Source of the DNA: Magnetococcales bacterium
GTDB taxonomy: Bacteria > Pseudomonadota > Magnetococcia > Magnetococcales > JADFYX01
NCBI GenBank assembly: GCA_015232365.1
Contig: JADFZU010000012.1
Coordinates: 1 to 59,781 of the forward strand
Length of the DNA stretch: 59,781 nucleotides
Direction of reading: 5' to 3'
Made by a program: the position numbers and the translations under genes
In this document: in pieces, positions 35,597-44,758 of the stretch
How positions within the stretch are numbered: the stretch's first letter is position 1
Layout: each line of letters starts with the position of its first letter
Notes under the pieces: model-generated
Database searches by the model: none
Seen by the model: only the letters and a program-made list of their open reading frames with translations
What the model was told of the DNA's origin: nothing

Positions 35597-36808
35597 ATGC
35601 AGATCCCTAACAAAAGTGGCCTGTTGACATCTCTTCTGCTTATTTCAGCACTGATTTTTTCTTTAGCCCTGGCTGAACTAGGGCTTAGAGTGACAGATTT
35701 CTCCTATTATTGGTCTCTGGCAAGGTATCCTGATCCTATAACCGGATGGTCAGCAAAGCCCGGAACTACAGGCTGGCAAAGGCTTGAGGGTGACGCATAT
35801 GTGGAGATTAATGGTGACGGCTGGCGAGATGTTGTCCATACAATTAAACCGGAACCAGGTATTTTTCGCATTGCTTTTATTGGTGACTCTTTCACAGAAG
35901 CAGTTCAGATTCCCCTTGAGCAGAGTTATTGGCGGCTACTTGAAGGCATGCTGCCAAACTGTCCAACACCTGGTGTGCAAAAAAAGATTGAAATATTGGG
36001 TTTTGCAGTAAGTGGTTATAGTACTGCTCAGGAGATGCTGGTTTTAGAGAACAAAGTTTGGAAATATCAACCAGACTTGATAGTTCTAGCCTTTTTTAGT
36101 GGTAATGATCTTATAGAGAATAGTCAGGTTTTAGGTGGCGATGCCATGCGTCCTGTTTTTACTCTGGAAGGTGGAGAGTTAAAACAAAACATGAATTTTT
36201 TACAATCGGCAGAATATCAAACGACAAAAAGCTGGCTGGGCAGGGTAAAATGGTCATTAATAACCAACTCAAGACTGGTTCAGGCCATAACTCTTGCCAT
36301 GCACAGACTACAAATTGCCAGCAAAGTTGCCAAGCATGATGAGACAGCAATTAGCAACATAAAAGATGAGCCTGGAGTGGATGTTAGAGTCTACAGCCCA
36401 CCAACTACAAAAGAGTGGCAATCTAGCTGGAAAACAACCGAGGCAATCCTTGAGCGCATGCATCTTGAAGTTGCAGAACACCAAGCAAAGTTTTTAGTTA
36501 TCACCTTGACTACTGGAGCACAAGTTCACCCAAACCAGGCTTTTAGAGAGCAATTCAAAAAACAGCTCAATATTCCCAACCTTTTCTATGCCGATGAACG
36601 TATCCGGCAGATTGGCAACAGAGTCGGTTTTCCTGTTCTTAATTTAGCCAAGGATTTTCAACAGTTTGCCACTAATACCGGAATTTGGCTCCACGGATTT
36701 AAAAATAGTGGAAAAGGGGTGGGGCATTGGAATCAAAACGGCCACCGCCTGGCAGCAGAAAGGATAGCCTCATATCTCTGTAATAATAGCGAGCTTTTTG
36801 TAAAATAA
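35597..36808 (+). CDS. SGNH/GDSL-like hydrolase, membrane-anchored or exported
   Basis: A 403-residue protein with an N-terminal hydrophobic helix (about 10-27) that may be a signal anchor. The catalytic Ser block is AFIGDSFTEAVQI near 96, the Asn block FFSGNDLIE near 160 and the His block GVGHWNQNGHRLAAE near 380, all in SGNH order. These enzymes de-esterify acetylated glycans or lipids; many relatives sit in exopolysaccharide or alginate-type loci. RBS GGAAGA. The neighbouring M49-like gene converges on it at 11 bp. Confidence 0.8.
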   Translation: MQIPNKSGLLTSLLLISALIFSLALAELGLRVTDFSYYWSLARYPDPITGWSAKPGTTGWQRLEGDAYVEINGDGWRDVVHTIKPEPGIFRIAFIGDSFTEAVQIPLEQSYWRLLEGMLPNCPTPGVQKKIEILGFAVSGYSTAQEMLVLENKVWKYQPDLIVLAFFSGNDLIENSQVLGGDAMRPVFTLEGGELKQNMNFLQSAEYQTTKSWLGRVKWSLITNSRLVQAITLAMHRLQIASKVAKHDETAISNIKDEPGVDVRVYSPPTTKEWQSSWKTTEAILERMHLEVAEHQAKFLVITLTTGAQVHPNQAFREQFKKQLNIPNLFYADERIRQIGNRVGFPVLNLAKDFQQFATNTGIWLHGFKNSGKGVGHWNQNGHRLAAERIASYLCNNSELFVK

Positions 36809-36818
36809 ACATTTGCTA

Positions 36819-38468
36819 CTATTGGGAAAATATTACGTCAACAGGAATTTTGGCAGTTTTTATTCGTTTTAGATCGTCTTCTAGCTCAGGCCCAACAACC
36901 CCGTAACGCTTTTCAAGTTTTAGCAGCCCATCATAATCTCCATCTCCCTGTAGACGAAGAATAATATTTATCAGGGATGATGTAGCAGATTCCATCTGCT
37001 CTGGGTTGATACGATAGAGGCCATCTACTGTACGGTCAAATGCCTTGTTATCCTTTAGGTAGTTAAAGCGGATCAGGTTGGCTCTGGCGTGTGAGCTGGT
37101 AGTTCCAAAGCGGATAGAGCGGAAAATTGAGGTAAAAGAAGTAAGTTGGGAATCCAACCATTTAGACTGACTCCACTGCTCGGCATGACGTAGTTTTGCT
37201 GCTATAAACATCCCGACAGCATCTGCCTTACCCTCTTCTAACATCCAACTGTTCTCACGCAGGGCAGTCTCAACTTTTGCACCGGAACCAAGGAGTTTTT
37301 TCACCCCAAGACCGTGGGCTATTTCATGATACACCGTATTGGCAAAAAAATGCTCCATGCGCACATGTTGACGCTGCTCAGGGTGGATAATCAGTTTGGC
37401 TAAAGGTAGCAAAATATGGTCAAATTTGGCCTGCATAGCATTTTTTAACTGTAACCGCCGGGAACCAACAGCCAACTGCACATCAACATCGTTTGGCAGG
37501 TGCATGGCAATAGGCCTGGTTGCTGCGGCATCGCCAGTAGATAGAATAAGATCATAGACTCCAAGGTCAGATTCAGCTCCAGGGGAGTCCTGTTTATATG
37601 CAGGAGGTACTGGTAACTGCTGCTGCCAGTCTGGGAGCAGCTTGGCATATTTCTCAAGCTGATGGCTCCAGAAGCTATCCTTCAGCAGTACAAAAGCCTC
37701 ATGGGCTGCTTTATAACCAAGGCCGTCCTCGTAAATCTCTATAGGGCCTATGATTATATCTAATGAGTTGTTTTTCATTGCCATCCAGGCAAAATCACTG
37801 GGCTGATAGTTATCACTCAGCAGGGCTTCTGCCCTGAGAGAGAGGTAGGATTTAAAGCCTGGGTCCTCTGCCAGGTGGGCTGCCTGTTTTAATTTTTTTG
37901 CCGCCTCTTGATGCTCATTAGCAAAAAAACGGTGGTATGGTATAGAGACAAGCTCGCCTTTTGCATTGCGTCGTACCATTGAGTAAGGGTTGATCAGTGC
38001 CGGATTTTTTTTTGCTGATTGGCTCAACTCTTCAGGGGTTATGTCAGATGGGTAAAAGTTGGCTCCAGGCTGTTTGTCAGGAATATCGGCAAAGAGAGGG
38101 GCGTTGCCTCTATAGCGGTCCCAGGGGCCATAATGAATTTTCAGCAACTGCCGAGACTCGAAGCCGGGCCAGCGGGAAAACAGCTCCTCTTTATCACCAT
38201 AGGCCTGCTGCCAGAAAATACCATCCATAGCTCTGGCAGCATCTTCCAGCAGTGGCAACATAAGTCTCTGTTTCTCACTTAGCTTACTAAGATCTACCGC
38301 TGTTTTTACGGTAACAAACTGATCTAACTGCTCTTCAACAGTAGCAGCAAACCCTTCATTGCCAACAGCGGTAATAACAGTGCAAATTGCTATAGCAGAA
38401 ACAAGCCTGTGCTTAAAAAGCAAAAACCGGGATAAAAAAAATAGATTAGAGTTGAAGTAAGGTAACAT
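36819..38468 (-). CDS. M49-like zinc peptidase, exported
   Basis: A 549-residue protein of the bacterial family related to dipeptidyl peptidase III (M49). A signal peptide is likely (hydrophobic residues about 20-40, ending near EGFAA). The zinc-binding HExxH is YHEIAHGLG near 388 and the third ligand Glu lies in LEEGKADAVGMF near 423. The segment IYEDGLGYKAAHEAFVL near 243 and AMHLPNDVDVQL near 328 are family landmarks. It should cleave peptides in the periplasm. Its convergent partner and the downstream AmpG-like permease could fit a peptide or muropeptide turnover theme, but that is inference. Confidence 0.75.
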   Translation of the reverse strand: MLPYFNSNLFFLSRFLLFKHRLVSAIAICTVITAVGNEGFAATVEEQLDQFVTVKTAVDLSKLSEKQRLMLPLLEDAARAMDGIFWQQAYGDKEELFSRWPGFESRQLLKIHYGPWDRYRGNAPLFADIPDKQPGANFYPSDITPEELSQSAKKNPALINPYSMVRRNAKGELVSIPYHRFFANEHQEAAKKLKQAAHLAEDPGFKSYLSLRAEALLSDNYQPSDFAWMAMKNNSLDIIIGPIEIYEDGLGYKAAHEAFVLLKDSFWSHQLEKYAKLLPDWQQQLPVPPAYKQDSPGAESDLGVYDLILSTGDAAATRPIAMHLPNDVDVQLAVGSRRLQLKNAMQAKFDHILLPLAKLIIHPEQRQHVRMEHFFANTVYHEIAHGLGVKKLLGSGAKVETALRENSWMLEEGKADAVGMFIAAKLRHAEQWSQSKWLDSQLTSFTSIFRSIRFGTTSSHARANLIRFNYLKDNKAFDRTVDGLYRINPEQMESATSSLINIILRLQGDGDYDGLLKLEKRYGVVGPELEDDLKRIKTAKIPVDVIFSQ

Positions 38469-38582
38469 TTTATCTGTAGCTACTTACATATGGCAATGGA
38501 TTTTAGATTCCAACTATTTGACTTATATCCTAGCAAAGCTGCTTGAGTCAATTTTTTGTCCAGCTTATAAAGAGTAGTGTCT

Positions 38583-39932
38583 CTAACTGTCTTGTTCACC
38601 AAGCTGAGGAAAGCTATGGATCATCCATAGCAGTAAAAACAGCCCAGGCAGTGCAGCAGCAGTGGTTAGCAGAAAAAAAGGTCCCCAACTCATCTGGTCA
38701 GCAAACCAGCCACTTGATGATGATAGCAAGGTGCGGCCAAAAGCCATTAAAGATGATAAAAGTGCGTATTGAGTGGCAGTATAGGCTACATTACACAATA
38801 GAGAGAGGTAAGAGACAAAAGCCGCCATCCCCATACCACTGCTTAAATTTTCAATAGCAATAGTCAAGGTAAGAACCTGCATATTATAACCGGTATGGGC
38901 TAGCCAGACAAACATCAAATTAGAGAGCATCTGCAACAATCCACACCATAAAAGAGCTTTCATGATACCGATTCTACTAACTAAAGCACCACCGATAAAA
39001 CTACCAACAATCAAAGCTGCAAGCCCAAACAGCTTACTGACATTGGCAATTTCAATTTTCGAGAACCCCAACTCAACATAGAACGGATTGCTCATTACAC
39101 CAGCAAGAGCATCTCCAAACTTATAGAGTAGAATAAAAAGCAGCGTTAACAACCAGCCTTTGCGTGTCATAAACTCAGCAAAAGGGGCGACAACAGCTCC
39201 ATAGAGCCAGGCTACAACTTTTTTACGCCATCCACTCAACCAAGGGGTGGAATCTAGATAGAGCTGGATTTTTGCCTCTTGTTCACGGGACTCAATGCTA
39301 TCGGCTCTTTTTGGTTCTGGATTTAGCAGTACGGTGACAACCCCAACCAAGATTGTCGCCGCCATTATGGAGTAGGTTAAAAACCAGCCGAGATATGTGG
39401 CAAGATAGAGTGCGCCAGCACCTGATAGCAACATTCCCAACCGGTAGCCCAAAACCACCATAGCAGCTCCTGCCCCATACTGGCTCTCATCAAGAATTTC
39501 AACCCGGTAGGCATCAATGACTATATCCTGACTAGCCGACCAGAAAGCGGTGAGTAGAGCAAACAGAGCCATTTTAAACGGGTCGGTTAATGGGTTGGAT
39601 AGTCCAAGTCCCAAAATTGATATAATGAGGGCAAATTGAGTTAGCAGCATCCAACTGCGTCGACGGCCAAAGTAGTTTGTCAACCAGGGAATAGAGAGCC
39701 GGTCTAATAGTGGTGACCAGAGAAACTTGAAGGTGTAAGGTGCTCCAGCCAAAGCAAACAGACCGATTGATGTTTTGCTAATCCCAGCTTCAGCCAGCCA
39801 TAGAGTAAGAGTACCAAATGTTAAGGCTAAAGGCAGTCCACTGGAGAAGCCGAGAAATAGAATTGCAATTAAACGTGGTTCACTATAAATAGCAATAGAT
39901 AAAAACCAGCGTTTTACTCCTGAGTGAACCAT
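38583..39932 (-). CDS. AmpG-like MFS permease
   Basis: A 449-residue major facilitator with about 12-14 helices. The N-terminal half shows the AmpG-type sequence FLGFSSGLPLALTFGTLTLW near 24, followed by LFALAGAPYTFKFLWSPLLDR near 57 and the loop RRRSWML near 88. AmpG imports anhydromuropeptides for cell-wall recycling. RBS AAGG with good spacing. The next upstream gene on the same strand is the truncated recombinase, separated by a strong hairpin, so it is probably transcribed on its own. Confidence 0.8.
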   Translation of the reverse strand: MVHSGVKRWFLSIAIYSEPRLIAILFLGFSSGLPLALTFGTLTLWLAEAGISKTSIGLFALAGAPYTFKFLWSPLLDRLSIPWLTNYFGRRRSWMLLTQFALIISILGLGLSNPLTDPFKMALFALLTAFWSASQDIVIDAYRVEILDESQYGAGAAMVVLGYRLGMLLSGAGALYLATYLGWFLTYSIMAATILVGVVTVLLNPEPKRADSIESREQEAKIQLYLDSTPWLSGWRKKVVAWLYGAVVAPFAEFMTRKGWLLTLLFILLYKFGDALAGVMSNPFYVELGFSKIEIANVSKLFGLAALIVGSFIGGALVSRIGIMKALLWCGLLQMLSNLMFVWLAHTGYNMQVLTLTIAIENLSSGMGMAAFVSYLSLLCNVAYTATQYALLSSLMAFGRTLLSSSSGWFADQMSWGPFFLLTTAAALPGLFLLLWMIHSFPQLGEQDS

Positions 39933-40014
39933 GTTTACCTTCTTAAATCTTCGTTTTCAAAGGTAATTTATCAATCAAATATGTGTTAGGATCTGTTGTG
40001 GGGAGAGTACTAAA

Positions 40015-40059
40015 CAGTTTCGACATCAGCACAAAAGAGTTGTACTGATGTCGAAACTG
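40015..40059. repeat. 20-bp perfect-but-one inverted repeat (hairpin)
   Basis: CAGTTTCGACATCAGCACAA pairs with TTGTACTGATGTCGAAACTG over 20 positions with a single mismatch that is G-U or A-C depending on the strand, and a 5-base loop. It lies just beyond the truncated recombinase stop and before the AmpG-like gene. It may be a terminator without T tract, a structured RNA or a recombination-related site. Confidence 0.7.
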
Positions 40060-40069
40060 ATTTGTTCTA

Positions 40070-40909
40070 CTAAAGAACTCCGTTGCCGTTGAGGGATGTG
40101 GCATGACGTAGGGAGATTCCTTGGTCAGCAGAGCTGGAGATGAGGCCAGCACGGAGGCTGAAACCACTATAGTGTGCAGGATCCAGACCGATGGACTGTA
40201 CCCGCTCTTTAACAATCAAAGCAACACCATGACCTGTTAAAGGTTTGCCGGAACGTTTGCCGTGACGATTTATGCCTTGGAAAACTGCCCCTTCAGTTAT
40301 CTCTGATACCTCAAGCCACTCTTTTAGTGCTTTTGCAGCACAAACCTGACCAGAAGCCTTTGGAATACCAACCTGACTCTTAGATAGGATTATTTCCCAA
40401 CCATCCTCTTTCTCTGAAAGATCTTCACGTTTCAAAGAGATTAAGTCAGAGCGGCGAAGTCCACCAGCAAACCCGACTAGGATAAGAGCTTTGTCCCGCT
40501 TATCTTTCAAGCGGTCACCCATGTTAGAGACCATGGAGATTATCTTCTCTTTGGTAAGCGGGGCAACTTGACGTTGATCTTGACCGTGTTTCTGTTTGAT
40601 CCCTTTAAGAACTGCATGAACAAGCTCTGTCTTGGTCGGATCTGGCAGACCTTTAGCAGTATGGGACTTGCCTATGGATACTTTCCACCTGGCCAGTGTT
40701 GCATACTTGTGTGAATTGGCGTGAGCGACTAGATAGGAAGCAACAGTTTTTGATGATGCTGGAACAACTCCTCCCCAGTCCATAAAACGCCGCAGGTCAC
40801 CCCAATAGGCAGCTCTTGTATTATCTGCTAGAACTGCTGCTTGAGCATATGCTTGCACTTGTGGTGGCAGATCGTGAATCTCGGAAGGGGGGGAGGGGAA
40901 AGCACCCAT
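40070..40909 (-). pseudogene. Truncated XerC/D-like tyrosine recombinase
   Basis: A 279-residue protein of the phage-integrase family. The N-terminal SAM-like core-binding part (about 20-115) and the catalytic domain up to the second Arg are present (LVGFAGGLRRSDLISLK near 165 with the first Arg; YSGFSLRAGLISSSADQG near 255 with LRAG but Phe in place of the usual His). The reading frame then ends in SLRHATSLNGNGVL, with no H/W box and no catalytic Tyr within frame. It is therefore expected to be inactive, and about 40 C-terminal residues were lost or replaced. RBS GGAG. It marks a possible former insertion boundary. Confidence 0.75.
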
Positions 40910-41280
40910 TTAAAACTCCATTTCTTACTCTTTATTAATAAACACGCAATAGAGTAGCAATCTACTCTGTCACATCCTCGGAAGTGTCGAAAAATCCACC
41001 CTTCCACTAAAAACTATGTTATCATCCCAACTATTCGTTTTTTGTACTAAACCTAACAACATGCCAGCTTACTTTTGTTAATTTGGCTTGGCCTTTTAGG
41101 AAAATTAATTCTCTTTTAGATTTTCCTTGAACCGTGCTTATTTTAATCCTAGAAGACCAAGCCAACGAAGTGTGATGGTTGCAATGTTGAGGCCAAAAAT
41201 TATTAGAGATATAGTTGCCCCTGAAAAAAGCAGTTTTGAGGTTGGTAAATTAGAGGTTTATAATTACTAAGGAGCATGGT
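40910..41280. other. Intergenic region upstream of the recombinase remnant
   Basis: A 371-bp AT-rich gap. I see no further gene, repeat or terminator in it beyond the RBS of the small gene that follows. Confidence 0.5.
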
Positions 41281-41445
41281 ATGGAGCGGGGTAAATCGAC
41301 CAGGGAGATCATTGGCCTGCAAGAGACAGAATGTGAAGAGTGTAATGGCACTGGAACTCGCTTATCTCTTGATTTAGAAGCAGAACTTATGCCTTGTGAT
41401 TGGTGTGGAGGTACAGGAAAAGCAACTCATCTGGAGTCAAATTAG
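41281..41445 (+). CDS. Mini zinc-finger protein with two CxxCxGxG motifs
   Basis: A 54-residue protein. It contains two DnaJ-type motifs, CEECNGTG and CDWCGGTG, separated by about 17 residues, enough for one four-cysteine zinc site. The start ATG at 41281 has an AAGGAG site with 6-base spacing; an ATG 5 bases earlier is in another frame. Nothing else is present, so it resembles a free-standing DnaJ zinc-finger module. It could be a metal-binding chaperone accessory or a regulator. Neighbours give no clear context. The real DnaJ-like protein of this window lacks such a finger. Confidence 0.75.
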   Translation: MERGKSTREIIGLQETECEECNGTGTRLSLDLEAELMPCDWCGGTGKATHLESN

Positions 41446-41776
41446 CGGTAATTAAATATAGAAAAATTAGTTTAAAAAATTTAATTTTGCTTAGATTTTG
41501 TACAGCGGTTAATTTTATTGATAATCCACCTTGATCAACAATTTACAATCAACTTATTCGTCAAATTCTTAGGAAAAAACCAGTTAGCAGTTACAATATC
41601 AACAACAATTTTTTTATCTGCTATACTTCAAAAATATTATTAAAATGTTGCCCACTATAAGCACCATACTAACCAAAACTATTCATGATTTTTCCTACAG
41701 CAACCGATATTTAGTATGTGGCGTAACATTATCTACAGATTTAGTGGTACATGCTCCAAGATAAGGAACAGCACCT
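41446..41776. other. AT-rich intergenic gap
   Basis: This 331-bp gap precedes the M23 peptidase gene. It is very AT-rich and no feature could be supported. Confidence 0.5.
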
Positions 41777-42766
41777 ATGTTGATTGTCATGAAGTCAAAA
41801 AAAAGTATGGACCGAAAGAAGATCGGTAAAAAGAAAAAGATAACCAACTCTAACAGAAATAAACATCTGTCATTGGTCAAGGCTGCTCCTTTTGTTGGTC
41901 TGATGTTTCTTTCATTACTATTTGTTTTAACATACAATTTAATATCAGGCAATCAATCAGAAACTCAGAATGAACTGGACGAACATGGAGTCATGTTTTT
42001 GTCAGAATCTAGCAAAACAGAAAATAGTTTATCATACTCTAAAGATTTTTCCGACCTTAATCCTACTCTTGACTCCATAACTGAGATTTTCAACTCATAC
42101 ACTGTCAAGATTCCAACGCACACATCTCAAGATCGCAATGTAAGCAGTATCATTGACTCACTGGTGATGGACTCCCTTGTCTCTTTGGAGATTGAAAACA
42201 TCTCAATGCGACAGCGGTTGTTGCAGGAGATCCCTAGCGGATATCCGGTACCGTTTAGAGGTGTAACCAGCGACTACGGAATGCGTATTCACCCGATTAG
42301 TGGCAATAGGCTGCTACACTCCGGGGTGGATCTTAGGGCAAATATTGGTACGCCAGTCATTAGTACGGCTGATGGAATCATCGAGTTTACTGGAGTGGAG
42401 AAAAAATACAGAGCACGAGGTTTGACAGTTATTATTGATCATAATTATGGCTTTAAAACTGTTTATGGTCATCTGAAAAAAATTGTTGTTAAACAAGGTG
42501 ATTTTATTAAAAAAGGTGAGGTTGTTGCCTTCTCAGGCAATAGCGGAATTACCAACGGCCCCCACCTTCACTATGGAGTGCATTTTTTAAATTCAGCCAC
42601 AAACCCAATCAACTATGTTAAATGGGGGCCTGATAATTTTGACTCACTATTTAAACTAGAGGCCAGGGTAAAATGGTCTTCGTTGATTGATAGAATAAAC
42701 AAAAAAGTGCAGAGAGAAGGTCTTCAGGCCAAAAAGCTAGTAAACACAAACCAACCTATTCAGTAA
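41777..42766 (+). CDS. M23 (LytM) family peptidase, membrane-anchored
   Basis: A 329-residue protein with a basic N-terminus, one membrane helix (about 42-60) and a periplasmic region. The C-terminal peptidase domain (about 160-280) shows the M23 zinc ligands: GVTSDYGMRIHPI, then HSGVDLRANIGTPV, and GPHLHYGVHF near 260. All expected ligands (His and Asp of HSGVD, His of HLHYG) are present, so it should cut peptidoglycan cross-links. A segment of about 90 residues precedes the domain. AAGGA lies before the ATG. It stands alone. Confidence 0.9.
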   Translation: MLIVMKSKKSMDRKKIGKKKKITNSNRNKHLSLVKAAPFVGLMFLSLLFVLTYNLISGNQSETQNELDEHGVMFLSESSKTENSLSYSKDFSDLNPTLDSITEIFNSYTVKIPTHTSQDRNVSSIIDSLVMDSLVSLEIENISMRQRLLQEIPSGYPVPFRGVTSDYGMRIHPISGNRLLHSGVDLRANIGTPVISTADGIIEFTGVEKKYRARGLTVIIDHNYGFKTVYGHLKKIVVKQGDFIKKGEVVAFSGNSGITNGPHLHYGVHFLNSATNPINYVKWGPDNFDSLFKLEARVKWSSLIDRINKKVQREGLQAKKLVNTNQPIQ

Positions 42767-42938
42767 ATATACAACATTGTATACACAACTTTCGGTTGCC
42801 TGATCTTATCCAAAACAAAAAAATTTAAATGTCAAAAAAAGTAATGCCTGCATAAAAATAATTGATAAATATATTTGGCTATAATAGGATTGTCTCAATT
42901 ATAAATTTAAATGGCATAGGGTAGGAGGGGGGGTACTC

Positions 42939-43334
42939 ATGGGGACTCTAAATTGTTGGAACTGGAAAAATTGTGGTCGTTATCCTGGTGGCCCCAAGGT
43001 CAATGAATTTGGTGTCTGCCCTGCTACAACAGAAACTCAGGCTGATGGCTTTTTAAATGGACGGGCAGCAGGGCGAGGTTGTGCATATGTTGCAGGCACC
43101 TTCTGTGGAGGAAAAATTCAAGGTTCTGCCCAAGACAAAACCCACGACTGCATAAAATGTGACTATTATAAAGCGTTAAAAAGTGAGTTTGGCTCTGCAT
43201 TAAGTGCGATACAGTTTAATAAATATCTAAACAAACCAAACAAAAAAATCACAAAGAAAAATCAGCGTTGGGTCGCAGCCTCAAAATCAGCTAGACAAAC
43301 AATGATCGCTGCAAAAGCAAACTACAATAAATAA
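42939..43334 (+). CDS. Two-CW domain protein
   Basis: A 131-residue cysteine-rich protein. Residues 6-75 match the two-CW domain pattern: CWNWKNCGRYPGG, EFGVCPATTE, GRGCAYVAGTFCGGKIQG, then HDCIKCDYY. Seven cysteines in these boxes suggest a metal- or iron-sulfur-binding fold. The tail (about 90-131) is basic and helical. In other bacteria this domain is often attached to chemoreceptors or regulatory proteins; here it is alone. RBS AGGAGG is strong. Function unknown, sensing is inference. Confidence 0.75.
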   Translation: MGTLNCWNWKNCGRYPGGPKVNEFGVCPATTETQADGFLNGRAAGRGCAYVAGTFCGGKIQGSAQDKTHDCIKCDYYKALKSEFGSALSAIQFNKYLNKPNKKITKKNQRWVAASKSARQTMIAAKANYNK

Positions 43335-43877
43335 TTTCTAACATTACCTTAAATTCTAGGTTCGTTCGGCAATTGGGCGTGAATTAAAGGCATAACATAT
43401 TACTTTGTCTGGTGAACCATGAAAAATCGAAGTCACCTTGTTGGTGACGAGCATTTTTTTGATTTGCCGGGTGAATCAAAAGGTTGTGCTAGAGATGTGC
43501 GAACTACAGCCAAATCTAGGTTAAACAGCATTTCAAGCACGCACCTGGCACTCCATATTTTTTAACCCAGCACATGTAGTAATAATATTTCACCAATATG
43601 ATACATGATATTTTTACTTACAAACCAGTATGTTAATTAACACACTCCGTCAAACCTCCGGCTTCATGATAATCTAACAATTAAGCTCCTCCCCACGCCA
43701 ACAAAAATTAAAACATAGTCTCTTAATAATTTTTAGCACTTGAGTTTAGCAGAACAACAATGTCCATTAGGTTGCAAATCAACATAAATTAATGTTAATT
43801 TGTTCGTGTTTATTAGAGCTATAGAGATTTTGAAAGAAATAATTATGCTGGATAACAGTAGGTAGGTTAAAGAAAAA
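43335..43877. other. Intergenic region with repeat copy D
   Basis: The 543-bp gap contains copy D of the palindrome and otherwise only AT-rich sequence without a recognisable gene. Confidence 0.6.
43349..43523 (+). repeat. Interspersed palindromic repeat, copy D (with apex insertion)
   Basis: A 175-bp copy starting TTAAATTCTAGGTTCG and ending AATCTAGGTTAAA. The family sequence is interrupted at the apex by about 60 bp. The insert holds its own hairpin, GTCACC and GGTGAC with a 5-base loop, and a long T run, so the whole makes an extended palindrome. Confidence 0.75.
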
Positions 43878-44717
43878 ATGAGCAATATTTTCAACTGGAC
43901 AAACATCTCTCAGTCTATAAAAAAGACCGTACAGACTGTGTTGCTTTCGCTCCTATTAGCTAGTGCAGGTTATGCCGCACCAAAAGAGCACAGCAACAGC
44001 ATTGATATGGATTTTGTCTTAATCCCCGCCGGGTCATTTTTGATGGGTTCCGATGGAAAGGTAGTTGACAGTCGCAAAGATGAAACCCCTCAACACTATG
44101 TTGCTTTGAAAAAAGCATTTTATTTGGGAAAATATGAGGTGACACAGAAGCAGTGGAACAGAGTCATGGGCAAAAACCCCAGTAAATTTAAGTTTGGCGG
44201 AACCAATAAACCGGTTGAAAATGTTAGTTGGATAGATGTACAAGATTTTATAAAAAAATTAAACTCAATTGAAGGTGGGAATCACTACCGATTACCAACA
44301 GAAGCCGAGTGGGAGTATAGCTGCCGGGCTGGAACAAAAACAGATTATTCGTTTGGCGATGATGCTACAAGAATTGGTACATTTGCTTGGTATGGAGACG
44401 GAAAAGGTAACGCTAGAAGAAAAACCCACCCGGTCGGACAAAAACAGGCCAACCCGTGGGGACTGCACGATATGCACGGTAATGTTTTAGAGTGGGTACA
44501 AGATGTTTATAAAAGAAATGCTTATAGTAGCTACGAACATAGAGGCAACAACCCCGTCTATGAAGGAGCCGGCTCATTTCGTATAATTCGTGGCGGCTCA
44601 TGGCTCCATGATGCAGAGGATTTACGCTGCACAAACCGCAACCTCAACAAGCCAACAAGTCGCTACCACAATATTGGCTTCCGCCTCTTGATGGAGCTAT
44701 CAGGTTTGCCGCAGTAG
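43878..44717 (+). CDS. SUMF1/FGE-type protein, exported
   Basis: A 279-residue protein with a signal peptide (hydrophobic residues about 20-33, ending GYAAPK). The formylglycine-generating-enzyme fold occupies about 45-275: VLIPAGSFLMGSD, EVTQKQWNRVMG, PVENVSWIDVQDF, YRLPTEAEWEYSCRAG, GNVLEWVQD, then FRIIRGGSWLHDAEDLRC and GFRLL. A sulfatase-modifying role would need the two active-site cysteines; only C-terminal LRCTNRN is visible, so a binding or structural role is also possible. Many such proteins in bacteria are not true FGEs. No partner gene is near. Confidence 0.85.
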   Translation: MSNIFNWTNISQSIKKTVQTVLLSLLLASAGYAAPKEHSNSIDMDFVLIPAGSFLMGSDGKVVDSRKDETPQHYVALKKAFYLGKYEVTQKQWNRVMGKNPSKFKFGGTNKPVENVSWIDVQDFIKKLNSIEGGNHYRLPTEAEWEYSCRAGTKTDYSFGDDATRIGTFAWYGDGKGNARRKTHPVGQKQANPWGLHDMHGNVLEWVQDVYKRNAYSSYEHRGNNPVYEGAGSFRIIRGGSWLHDAEDLRCTNRNLNKPTSRYHNIGFRLLMELSGLPQ

Positions 44718-44758
44718 CCTGGGTTTGGCAGTTGAAGTATTAAACCTATCTTTGCAAC

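Noticed and set aside
38500-38535. Second repeat family suggested by TTTTAGATTCCAACTATTT here and a similar string near 58968
   Set aside because: The likeness covers about 30 bp with an indel and does not extend; it may be chance in AT-rich DNA.
40015-40059. Integron attC site beside a recombinase
   Set aside because: The arms lack the attC core sites and the recombinase lacks the integron-integrase insertion; a single near-perfect hairpin is not sufficient.
39943-40215. A 90-codon minus-strand frame overlapping the recombinase end, possibly its lost C-terminus
   Set aside because: Its translation shows no H/W box or catalytic Tyr context and lies in another frame; no frameshift restores a family-like end.
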